This document shows positions 37,001 through 48,290 of a stretch of 64,000 bases of DNA, piece after piece. The DNA comes from Eopsaltria australis (Eukaryota; Chordata; Aves; Passeriformes; Petroicidae): assembly GCA_034509425.1 (NCBI GenBank), contig JAVTVJ010000494.1:124001-188000 (forward strand). The letters run 5' to 3'. The position numbers and the translations under genes are program-made. The notes under the pieces were generated by a model. It saw nothing but the letters and a program-made list of their open reading frames with translations. It was not told the origin of the DNA and did no database searches. Each line of letters opens with the position of its first letter. Position 1 is the first letter of the stretch.

Positions 37001-40000
37001 GAAAACACACAAGAGAGCAGGAAAATCTTTTTTTTTTCTTGCTTTTTTTCCTAAATTGTACTTGCTGTCCTGTCTAATTCTGGGGCATCAGAACATCCTG
37101 GATGTCAGACTCCCAGAAGTGAGGCAATACTTGACCTCACAATTTTCTTCCTAGTCAGATGTGAGGGACAGAACCTGTTTCACATCACTGACACTTGGCA
37201 CAGCTGCTGGGTCACTGCTTAGTTTGTAGATACACCCAAAGAAAAAGATCTGAAATGCAGTTTGTTTAAGTTGACATGAGTAAGATGTTTGTGTTATATT
37301 GCATCTTATTATGTTCATAATCTTTCAATATTATGAAATTTAATACTTCATATTGTAATTTGACAAGCTTTGTAATCTTACCTAGAAAAAGATGAATGCT
37401 TTCAACTTACTACTTCAAATTAGAATCCAGCAATTTTTCCATCTCTCTGTTAGGAAAGAGCTAGTTAAAAAGCATTATTCCATTTCTCTGCTTTTCTATT
37501 GAACTTTCCATGTGCAGATTTTTCAAGTGCTTTGAAGAGGATGTCCCACTTTTTTCTCTTTATAAGCACAGTAGTAGAAACATGAGTTTAACTGTTTCTG
37601 CTTGGGCTCACATGCCCTGCAAAAGCAGTGGCAGAAGGGAGACGGGTGTTGGGAGTCTTTAGCCCCACTCAAGACACTGTAACCCTAAATAGCCCTGCCT
37701 TTCCTGGGTATAAACTTGTCAAAGTGCACAGTATGGTGGCACTGAGCCAGTACAAAGAAACTGAGCTGTAGGAGCAGAAAATGTTGAAAGTTATTGCTGG
37801 GCGGGGGGGCTGTGTGTAGTATTAGGACATAGGGATAGGCAGCAGTCTGCTTGCCACCCAAGACTTTAAGTACCTTTCACTTTTGGCAATGTATTAGATG
37901 TCTGAACTATATTCTCTAAATATATCTCAATTAGACATGTATCTTAACCTTTAGAAAGCTGGAATATTTAGCTGTTCTTCCAAGAATGGGCCCTAACATT
38001 AAATCACCACAGATCTATATTGCTGCTAGATCTGCACTGCAGTCATCCCTATTTTTAGTGAAAGGTGATTAACTTCCTTTGTCCAATTTAATGTATTTCT
38101 ATAAAAAATACCCAAGAACAGTAAGACTAATGCTTTTTCCCATGCAACAAGAGAAATATATGCAGCACCAGTGAGCACTGAGAGGCTGGGCAGGGCACCC
38201 CTGGACAGTAGACACCCCTTACCTGGTGTGGGGCCACTGTGACTGGCCAGGGATAAGTGAACAGGGCAGGACTGAAGCAAGGCGTGGCAGGAGCCCAGCT
38301 TTGTTGGGCAGTGCCCTCCAAAATTCCCTAGCTTTGTCTTTGGTGTGAGCAGGGCTGGCAGATCCTGAAGAGGGTAACTCTTAAGACCAGAGGGGGCCTT
38401 GAGAAAAGCATCAGCGTGTGAGAGCCACTGGGCACCACTGGGACATGACTGAGACTGATTGAAACAGGCTGGTCTCCTGGATTATTCTCCTGTGTCACTG
38501 CGTGTTCATCCTGGAGGGACAGCACCTCGGAGCACAGCGTGACAGACTGTGTGGGTGATAGGATACATCCTGTCACAGCCCATGCAGAACAAAACACATG
38601 AGGTGAGGTGAAGCAGGAAGCACCTCTGGAAAAGGCAGACTGATAGAGCTGAGATCACTTTGCCTGAGAACAAACGTGGTGAGATCCTGTGCTGCCTCTC
38701 TACAGGCAACCCTGCTGAGTCCAGGGAGAGGGTGACACAAACAAAATTTCTTGGGCCACTCATGGAATTGGAAAAAGAACCATGGCCTGACATAACCTCA
38801 TAACCTTGGCTTCCCACAGGCTAAACATCTGTTTCTGCAGCTGGAGCAGAGCTCTCTGTTCCTGCTCTGCATTGGTGCCCATACATAAACCAGCACAAGG
38901 GAGTCTGCTTGCACTCCCATCACTGGTGTGTGACATAGGTACATTCCAAGTCTCCATGGGTCACTGAAGCAGCACAGCTGGCCAGCTGCAAGATGCACCT
39001 CAATGCAACACATTTCTACAAAAGATGCTGAGAAACTGCTCTCTAAGTTCCTTTCCCCAGTGCATCCTTGCTTCACCTGTTTTAAGCCTCTTCAGCAAGG
39101 TGAACCCCCTGCATCAGGTAAAAGAGATGAAGCTGAGCTAAGTACCTCACCTGTAGCATCCGTGTGCTTTGAAATGTGGGCAGCACTGAGGGAAGAAAGC
39201 TTGTTCAGGAAAAAGGTGGGCTAATGAAGCAGGACTGCACTACTGAAATTGGTGTAGGCCATTGGGGCAAACCTCCTGCAGAAGAACTGGAAGGGGCTAA
39301 ACCATGTATGTCATATGCTGTAAGTAGAATTTTTTTATGTCATTAGATGCCAATTAGTAAGGCTATGAGTAAATACCTGTGATGATTAAGAAAATAAATG
39401 CATACATTTGTTGTCTAGAGAGTCTAAGGTAAAACATACTGATGATGGAACAGGTTCTCTCCCTCTGCTCCTTTTGAGCCTAATATCCAGAACAAGCAGG
39501 AAGCATTAGAGCAGAAACAGGATTTCCTCCTAGTAAATTCAATTTCCCCCGTTTAGGCTAATTACGTTGTACTAAGTGATGTCATCCTTTTTTAAGTTAC
39601 AGACTGAGAATTTAAGGAAAAGAAAGAAGAGACAGAAAACCAAAAAAGAAATGGGGAAAAGCAAGAGCACATGTAATTGCATTGCCTTTGTGGTGTGAAG
39701 AAGTGGAGCCAGAAGTGACTCGTGGATACACTGCCCCCAGGCTGTGTACAACTTGTCCCAGTGCCTGGGCTGTCCTTACTGTGCTCACTCAGAGCAGCTG
39801 GTGCACAATGAGTTTGGATTACTTTCCGTGCATACTTGCTTGTATCTACTATCAAAAATCAAGCATAAAATACTGTGTTTCTTCAGCTACGTCTTCTTAA
39901 TTTAGCCTCTCCCAACCACTTGATCCCACCGTGGTTTTCACCTCACTCTAGTTGTCTGATTTTAGCCCACTCTAATTTTGTCCTTTTTTTTTTTCTGCAG

Positions 40001-40419
40001 AGCTTCCTGTTCATCCAAAGAAATCTTATTTATTGATGGTCTTTCCCTAATATTTTAGTTGTAGACTCAAGCAAGTTTTTGTTATCAATAACCTGAAAAT
40101 TAAATAGAATTTTTTTCCCCTTTGCTGTCCTCTTTACATTTAGAACAGCAGCTAACATAGACTTTAAAATTATTCTTCTGGAGGTTTTTTTTGTAGACAT
40201 GCTGACTTGTGCAATGTGCCTTTGGGTGAGGGGCAAAGGGAACAGGGGCTTATCCTGGGAGAGATCATCACACAGGAGCTCAAGGCAGCTGCAGAAGGTG
40301 CAGTAGGGGAGTCTGAAGTTTCGGAAGGTTTGCGCTGTGAATTGGGCCACTGTGACCCACCAGCAGGTGTGGCTGGCGTTGGCGGGAGCAATGCCTTTTC
40401 TATTGGGAGCTCCAGCAGA

Positions 40420-40427
40420 ATGCAAAT
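40420..40427 (+). promoter_or_regulatory. Octamer (POU-type) motif upstream of the CpG island
   Basis: A perfect ATGCAAAT octamer lies about 165 bases before the CpG-dense core. It may be a POU-factor site. A single 8-mer match is weak evidence. Confidence 0.25.
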
Positions 40428-40590
40428 GCGGAGAAATTGGCAGGAAGGGTGTGCTGGGGACAAAGCCAAGAAACCATATCCGCCCAGAGCTGCGTGCTGG
40501 GGGCCAAGTGACAGAAACTGTCCCGGAGGGTCAGGCAGCCCCAGCAGCTCCGCATTGCTCCATGAGATTGGCAGTCCCTTGGCAGCATCC

Positions 40591-40761
40591 CGCATCCCGC
40601 TCCCGGCGGCGCGTCCGTGCCCGCTCCTCCGGCCGGGGCCGCGCCGGGGAGGCCTCCCCGAGGGCAAGGGGCTGCGGGGGCACTGAAATGGGACTGCAAA
40701 GGTCACCCTGGAGCTTCCTGCACACGTCACAGAAACGAGGCTGGCAAAGGGTGCGCGCACG
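40591..40761. promoter_or_regulatory. Small isolated CpG island
   Basis: The core around 40591-40680 contains about fifteen CpG dinucleotides in under 100 bases, including runs such as ggcggcgcgtccg and ggccgcgccgg. Further CpGs reach gtgcgcgcacgg near 40752-40761. The surrounding intergenic DNA is CpG-poor. A CACGTCA half-CRE is at 40723-40729. Unmethylated CpG islands usually mark promoters or strong enhancers, but no recognised coding gene starts here on either strand. Overlapping open frames of 159-215 codons follow from the high GC and show no known domain. Confidence 0.55.
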
Positions 40762-40990
40762 GCAGCAGACCTTGAACCCTTGTGCAAATTTACCAGGGGA
40801 TATGGAAAAGCAAACACGGAGGAGCCCGGAGAGGGCAGTGGTGGTGGTTAAAGCTACCTCTGAATAGCAGTTTTCAAAAAGAGTTCATAATGAATTTTTC
40901 AGCCAAATGCTTTTGATCAGATATTGCCTGCTCTGGTCAGGCCTGAGGATCTTTCACTAGGATGTGTATGTATGGAACAAGTCTTTTTCA

Positions 40991-41193
40991 TCTTGTCTTG
41001 TCTTGTCTTGTCTTGTCTTGTCTTGTCTTGTCTTGTCTTGTCTTGTCTTCTCTTCTCTTCTCTTCTCTTCTCTTCTCTTCTCTTCTCTTCTCTTCTCTTC
41101 TCTTCTCTTCTCTTCCCTTCCCTTCCCTTCCCTTCCCTTCCCTTCTCTTCTTTCTCTTCTCTCTCTTTTCTCTTTCTCCTTTTCTTTTCCTTC
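40991..41193. repeat. Block-structured pentanucleotide microsatellite
   Basis: Eleven TCTTG units (40991-41045) are followed by fourteen TCTTC units (41046-41115), six CCTTC units (41116-41145), one TCTTC, and then degenerate pyrimidine-rich sequence to about 41193. The blocks are internally perfect. Ser/Leu-rich frames on the plus strand and Arg/Glu/Lys-rich ones on the minus strand result from the repeat and are not genes. Confidence 0.98.
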
Positions 41194-44100
41194 ATTTTTA
41201 TTTTAAAGGAGAGAAAGAGGAGTGTTTGTAATAACAAAACAGGCTATTTGGTCATAACATCCCATTTGGTTGGGAATAGAGCCCTCCTCTGGGATGAGAA
41301 AAAACCCCAAGGCTGGACACATACCCTGCCAGCTCCAGTGCAAGGGAACAGCACTCACTGTTTTCCTTCCCCAGCATTTTCTTTGTTGGGGAGTGATAAG
41401 GAATGTGTTTTGGGTGGTTTCTGTGAAAGCTCATATGCATGTTATCGAAAATGGCTCATTTTGCAGATATAATTGTTTCTTTTCTTTATTAACGGTTCCT
41501 TGCACCTTGGGGCAGGTGGAACAAATGGCTTGCTAGCCCAGGGAGAAGGACAAACAGTGCTGAACACCTCAGACCAGGCTCCTGGCTAGTGAGGCATATT
41601 TTGGTTTCTACAAACTGCTTCAAAAAGTCCTGGGTTTCATCCAACTCAGGGTCAAAGTCTTGGAGTTTTGTGGGAGGAAGAAACTATTTTCCACCAGATG
41701 CTATTCCTCACAAAATGTGTTAGGAAGCAGCCAAGGAAACTGCCAGAACAGCTAAGTGTGGCAAGCTTACTTTTAGTGGGGACAAAGAATGGTTGGGTCC
41801 ACTTCAGGGCTTTTCATATTTTGCCTGCACTACTGTGTGAGTTTGTAATAGAGTGAGAGTTCCCTAAATCATTTTCAGCCAAAAGCCATGATTCCAGCAA
41901 TTGGGCTGAAGGATATCTCTCTTTGAGACTGGGTTGGGAATCATTTGGACTATGAGTTTAGCAGACAAGGAGATAAAGAGCTTAACTCTCAGTAAGCAGG
42001 GTAAGAAAACTGTACACCTTATAGAAACTTGTTTTAAAAATGGTGTGTTTAAAGGAAAAAAGGCTCACATTAAGAAATATTTGTGCCACTGGTACTCTTT
42101 GCCAATTTACTGGCAAAGTTTCTTAAGACAGGAACTGTTAATAAGTCCTGTGTGAAATCACTGGCAATTAAAGATGAGTGAATATTAGGATAACTAGGTT
42201 GAAATGACATTGAGGAATTTGTGTTCTTAACAATGTACGCTAAGAAGTTTGTGAAGTATTTTGATAAATCACTACACTGGAGACACCATCTTTTTCATCA
42301 GCATTTTGGTAGCTCCAGTCTCTGCAAACCCAAAGGTAGGAAGTTTAGCAAAAATGTTCTTCAGAATTTTTTGCTTCACTGCTTTCAATATCCAGAATAA
42401 CTTTCTCTTCCTTTTAGGTTGAGTTGGCTTTTACTTAGATGAGTTTACACTTTTTGAAAGGCTAAGCAGTAAGTTTGTTTATGACACCATTAATTAATTA
42501 ATAAATAATTCAGTGTGTGCATTATTTATTTTGCACATTACAGTAGTCTCTTTGGCTTAGATATTTCCCATTTGTTGGCTGATGCCTGTCTCTGAAAATG
42601 AGTTTTTAAATGTCAATAATTCCAAATCTGTCTAGTTCCAGTAGCCTGCCTGATGAAAAATTGTATTTTGGTTAGATGGATAGTTTCCTGGACTCATAGC
42701 ATTAGGCACAGTGTGATCACTCTGCAAGGTTCTTGACATGAGAGCTATGTGTGTGCTCTATATGGTTCCTTTTGATGTTTTGGTTAGCTCACTCCAATTA
42801 ATTACTAGCTAACTTTGTGCCAATATGGAATACAAAACATTTCTCTCTTTTCCTCCAAGAGCGATTTCTGCTGTAGATGCCTAGGAGGGAAGCTTGGCCA
42901 CTCCATGAAGGAAAGTGACTTGTATTTTCCACAAAACATGTGTGAAGATACATCTCCTTGTCTGATCCCCATTTGTTTCTGTTCCTCCTCTCCATATGAC
43001 TGGAAGTCCATTTGGTGGTTCCTGCTTTTTGGTCACAACAAAATTTATGTAAAGGCACTGAGGGAAACCAGTGGTTAAGGTATAGAGGAGATAAGAGGCT
43101 GAGAAAAAATTTTGGCTGATGTGGAACAAAGTGAGAAACAGGAGAGACATTGAGAGGAAAGAAGGGAGGAAAGCTTGAGTGAGGTCACTGCTGTGACAGG
43201 GTGAGAAAAAGTAAAAATGTGTCTATGTCACAATTGCTTTGGACATCAGCAGCCATCAGCAGTGTAGTAGTATAGAGCAGAAAGTAAAAATTGTCCTTTT
43301 TTAATGTCCTGTATAAAGTTGCCATATATTTCAACCAGATACCGATTAAGCAGCCAGTGTATTGTCAATGCACAGTCATGAGAACACACGTAAACCACCT
43401 CTTTAACACAGCTCCATTTTCCAGTGCAATTCACAGACACTTGTCTAAAGGCATACTGGACAAGTCTCCTCCTAATATTACTTATCTAGGAGATACTTAG
43501 AGCCTCTGAGATGATCCATAACTCCTATTTTTCTTAGGGTGCTGTTTGATGTCTTTCCAAGCCAGACAAATCTTCATTACAAACCTTTATGGTCTTCCTT
43601 TTTTGTCTGTTCCCTGTAGACTCCACTCCATGGTTTGACTGCTAACTCTGGTATCTGATTTCCTCAGACAGTGGCTAATCCATTTCCACTTTCTTTAATA
43701 GTAGCTTTGATGTGTCTCCCTTTTACTATACTGTGCTCTCATTTGTCATCCATCCAACCATCCATTACTGTCTAAAATGTGGAGGCATAGCAATGTTTAG
43801 AAGTATTCTCATCCGTTCCTTTGTGGTCCCCAGTGTCTCTGACCTGTTCAATAAAATTTCCTTTACATTTCTGTTTAGAATTTAAGTATATTTCTCCATT
43901 AATCTTCATTTACACATCACTTTGAAACAGTAAAAGCAACTGGTTCCCCTTCAGTCCCTGTACTAATTATCTCCTTTTATGTCACAGGATCAAACTCAGA
44001 AAGTTTTCAGCCTGAATGACTCTACTTCTGCAGTCTGTGTGTTTTGCTACATTATTCAATATCCTTTTTATCTTCCCTGCTCTATCAGTCTCCTGCTTTG

Positions 44101-47100
44101 TAAGTTTGTGTGTTTCAGTTTCCTCCTGTTGTCAGTCTCTGCAGTCACATGCCATCATGTCTGGTCAATGATTCAGACATCACCTGGGAAATCTAGGCCT
44201 TCCAGGATTTTGACTGATGTTCACCATATCCCTGCCAATGATATTCCTTAGTCAATGAATGGAAGAAGTGGCAAGAGTGTTCAAAAACCTACTTATCTCA
44301 AAGCAGCCTCTGCTTTGAATGGCTTAAAAGCTGCTTTCCCAATTGCAGCATAAAAAACATTCTGAGCTATTAACAGAACATTAAACTGTCCAGCTCACCA
44401 CAGATCAAATGTGTTCTCAGGGATTATAAAATGTATGTATTTATTTGAATATCACAGGATGTTCTGTACAGTAGATGACCATAACATGATCTTGCCATCC
44501 TTATTAATATTTCTGCATTCTGAATTTGACATAATTTCAAAATTAGGAATCCATTGGTTCTCTCAGATTCTCCAGACTGTTCTTGACAAGAACATGCATG
44601 ATATAAAGATAAGCTTTCTCCTTGAGGTATTTAATCAAGACACATCCTTCTACTCATGTACATTTTCTGTTTTCTCCAAATTTTGCCAAGAAGTTTGTTT
44701 GTGGCAGCAGTAAAGGTTGGATGTCCTGTATTTAACAGCTAAGCTGCAATTCATCAGTTCCACAGACTGCATTTTCATTATGCAGGTCTGGAACGGCTTC
44801 CCACAGTTCAGCATGTTTTTAAAACCCAGATCAGGAGAAAGGCAAGAAAATGAAGAAGTTTGTGTATTGGTAGACAGAGCTGTTGATTTTTTATTTTAGT
44901 TACAGATTTTATTTTTTTTACCATGTAAATGTTTAATGTGATCTTACTGATGAAATTTGGGCCCTCAAAGCCTGTCATCCTGCCAAAGCTTCTTGCCATG
45001 AAGAAACGACTGTCCTTACCTTCAGTCAAAAGGGACAGAAGATGGGCATGCTCAGCAGCTGGCAGGAGCAAGCTCTTCATTACTAGAGAAACTGAATGTC
45101 TCACGGCACTCCTTGCCAGACAGCCAGCACCAGGTGCTGCAATGACAGCTTCTGGGGCAGTGCTGGTTGGCATGCATCACATACCTTGCTGAAATTTTTC
45201 TGTAATATTGCATAAAAAGGTGCTTTCTCATGCTCCAGTGTCGTACAGTTATGATAACCTCCTTACATCCCATCCATCTGCCAATACGCCTTCCACTGTC
45301 CTTATTTTTCCTTTTTATTCTTAGGGCAATTTTAGGTGAAATTGCTTTGAGTATTTTCCACTGACAAGATGGACATGCAGGCATTTCCAGGGACCATCGG
45401 CAGAGTTAATCTATGCCAGTAACTTAAGTGACTGCTCTTATTTTTGTGAAGTCTGAACGGTATTTAAGCACATGATTTTTCTCATTAAGTGCCCCTCCCA
45501 GGACTGGTTTTCACACCTCATTACACTCTGAAGCTGCATGAGAAAGCCTGGCTGGGAGAGCCACCACTTCCCTGAGCTATTTCTCAGTGTGGGTAAGACC
45601 AGCCAGACCTTCTGTACACAAATATCTGGGTGGGTGTTCCTCAGAAACACGGGGCTACCTTTTCAGAGGTGACCACAAGGGACTATCAAATGTGAAGAGC
45701 AGATTTCACCTGAGATATTGCTACAGCATTCATCTCAAGCTGAGCTTGCTTTGCAGAGAGATTTCCAGCCTGGGATGTCTGCAGCCAGACCACGGCTCCT
45801 CCCTCACAGTTGTGTAAGGGAAAGGAAGGACAGGTGCACTGGGTGTGGGATATGGCATCATATCAAGGATGGAGGGTGAGGATTTGTGTCAGGTGTGGGA
45901 GCAGAGGAGGCAGACACAGAGCCTTCCCCAGGGGCATGAGAAAGGTGAGGGGAGGAGGGACAGGAGAGCATGGCCTGCCTGGAGCCTAATGCAAGGTAGA
46001 GGTTTTTATCTGTGCACTGTGAGAAGACACAGGTAAAAGGCACAACTGCCCTATCAATGTTTTTATTTAAAGGATGTGGATTGACTGGCTGCAGAGGAAA
46101 CATAAGGGGATGCTCACAGGGAAAAGGCTGTGCCCATTGTCTACATTTATTTAGAAAATATATTAAAATGGATTTCAATTACTGGTATAAATGAACCTCC
46201 ATCATATGAAGTAAGACAAATGGATCTTCGCCTAATTTTTCTAAGTGGTCAGGTCCTGAGCTTCTCCTGGGGCATTTCTCCCTCGGGAATCTCCCAGGAA
46301 GAGTCTCCTCCCATCAGGGCAGTGTGATCAGGCTGTTAGCACCTTTTAGGATGTCACCTTCCCTCTGTACCAAGCTGGGCAGATTCCTGACTGGTTTGTT
46401 CCAGAACTTTATTTTGGGGTTGAACTGAGACCTGCTAAAGCTGAGGGTTGGCACTGATCCTGTCACTGTCTCACGCCAGTGTCACACCAATGAATGTGTG
46501 TGTGCTGGGGTGTCCTGCTCTGCCACCTACAAGGACAGGTGAATGAGCATAAAAGCACAGAGCAGCGGCCCACGCCTGCATCTGCTGACGTCAGCAGGGA
46601 TTTTCATGTTGACTTAGGGAGCAGGTTTTCTGAAAATGTCATGTGTGTGTGTACTTTGCTGCCTTGCGTGAAATGGAGCGTGTGCCTGTAAGAGAGCTGC
46701 CCCGCAGCCTTCTGCCAGCTTACCTCAGCCCCATGTCACCAGGAGCCTGCAGGAATGGTAAGCCTTGCTTATGGATTAGCCAGGTGGGACACAGGGTGGG
46801 GTGGGAAGCTGGGATCATTTTGACCTTATGAACCAGATCATCTGGATGCATTTCAGGAGGACACATCTGTGCAGGTTGCTGCTCAATCCCAAGGTGAGTG
46901 CCTGGAGCCATGCTCCGGTTTATCACGCAGTCTCTGACCTGGGTCAGATGTCTTCAGTGAACTGATGCCTCTCAGGCACACCCCCACCTGATTTATATGA
47001 ACGTTGGACTGGGTGAGATCACTGAAGAAAGGTAGTGTTACAGCATCATCATGTTTTCATTTGGTGGATCCAGTTTGCTTTATTCACCTGCCTTCTTCTG

Positions 47101-47867
47101 CCATTGTAATTATATTGTTTGTTTTGGAGGGGGCTGCTTCCCAATCTTTGTGCTACCCCAGAAAATGGTACAGCTTTTACTCCTGTTATGATTGTTTCAT
47201 AACTGAACCTAAAGTACGGGACCAGATTCTTACCTTTTTTTATCCCAGAAACCTTTCTACTGAGCCTAAAGTCCTACTCTTAAAGGAGTAGCAGAGAAAA
47301 CATGATCAAGCTTGGGTTTGCATTTCTACACATATTTGAAGAGCCAACCTATTTCTGCAGAAATGAATGACTAAACTTCCCATAGTCTTTAAAATGGCAA
47401 AGAATGAAAGTATCAGTCAAATATATATAATTTGATGGTAAAAGTCAGAAGTCAGTCAGTGTTGCATAAGTTAAGTGCTCCCACACATTTGAGAAACTCA
47501 ACCCAGCCTGCCCTTTCATCCCAACCTGGAGACTGGAGGCCTCAAGAGCCTCCTCCACAGTTGTACTTCAGCAGTAATCTCAAGGAACATGTTTTCCCTC
47601 ATCCAGCCTTTTAGTTTTCTATCAGAGTACCTACCTTCTTAGAAACTGACTTCCTTCTGTGCTAGATGCTGTACAAACACAGGACTCGATCTTGTGTGCT
47701 CCAGAGACAGACTGACGGCAATGGTGAGACTGTCCGACATTTCCTTTGGAAAGTAAGAAAAGTCACATGTTTCTTCTTGGGTTAAGTTTATCACATTTCT
47801 CCATTCATACTCTCTGACATGTCATGGAATGCCTTCTTATTACAGAGAAGGAAAATGGCTCTGATTT
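41194..47867. other. Intergenic sequence, no gene recognised
   Basis: No recognised coding, RNA or transposon sequence. An AT-rich patch with TTAATTAATTAATAAATAATT lies at about 42490-42510. Slightly GC-richer sequence at 45.8-46.9 kb has short open frames without motifs. Confidence 0.7.
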
Positions 47868-48290
47868 CTTTCACAGGTGTTAAGGTCAAAAGGGACCATG
47901 TTGACACCTTTGACAAAATACAGAACATAGAGTTTCTCCCAGTGATTCCTGGTCCAGTAATCTCAAGAGGAAGTAATGAAGTGGTTTCTGGGACATTCAT
48001 TCTTTATATAAGACTTCAGGTGGTGAAGAATGAGTCCCAGTCCACAATGAGGTCCTCCAGTTTTTAATCAGATTTGCAATTAAAATTTTGTACCTCCTTT
48101 CCAATAGTAATTCTTCTAGCTTCAGTCTTACATCACCAGATCTTACTGCTAGGTTCAGTAGTGACTACTGCGAAAAATTCTCTCCCCACAGAGATGGGGT
48201 TGCCCATACTATCTTTGATAATCTGAAATTACTTCTGTCCTTATATTTATTAGATTTTTAAAAGATGTTTTGTTCTTTTTTGGAGTCCTT
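47868..48290 (-). mobile_element. Ancient CR1-like LINE 3' fragment
   Basis: Read in plus orientation it follows the reversed 3' end of old sauropsid CR1 copies block by block: aaggtcaaaagggaccatg, then tctcccagtgattcctg, then gacttcaggtggtgaagaat, then tttccaatagtaattctt, then tctagcttcagtctt. Divergence is clearly higher than in the other CR1 pieces, with small indels, so it is an old insertion predating them. The terminal short repeat is not clear and both ends are approximate. Confidence 0.65.

Larger units (their letters stand above)
24716..40590. other. Intergenic sequence downstream of TBC1D1, no gene recognised
   Basis: No open frame in this 16-kb stretch has a motif, codon pattern or splice structure I can tie to a gene. 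It holds an (AAAAG)n run at about 25391-25425, a C/T-rich block at about 26640-27130, a GTT run at 31061-31078, an A14 tract at 30139-30152, and a GC-richer block at about 34900-35170. Minus-strand frames at 30844-31181 and 32036-32320 are unrecognised. They could be remnants of old inserts or chance. Confidence 0.75.

Noticed and set aside
40170..40867. Open frames of 159, 176 and 215 codons on both strands around the CpG island
   Set aside because: High GC reduces stops in all frames. The peptides are Pro/Gly/Arg/Ser-rich without domains, and overlapping frames on both strands point to composition, not a gene.
40924..41472. Overlapping Ser/Leu-rich plus-strand and Arg/Glu/Lys-rich minus-strand open frames of up to 182 codons
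   Set aside because: They are translations of the pentanucleotide array, which lacks stops in several frames. Nothing outside the repeat looks coding.
44808..45173. 121-codon minus-strand frame
   Set aside because: No motif, runs into AT-rich low-complexity sequence, and is overlapped by plus-strand frames of similar quality.
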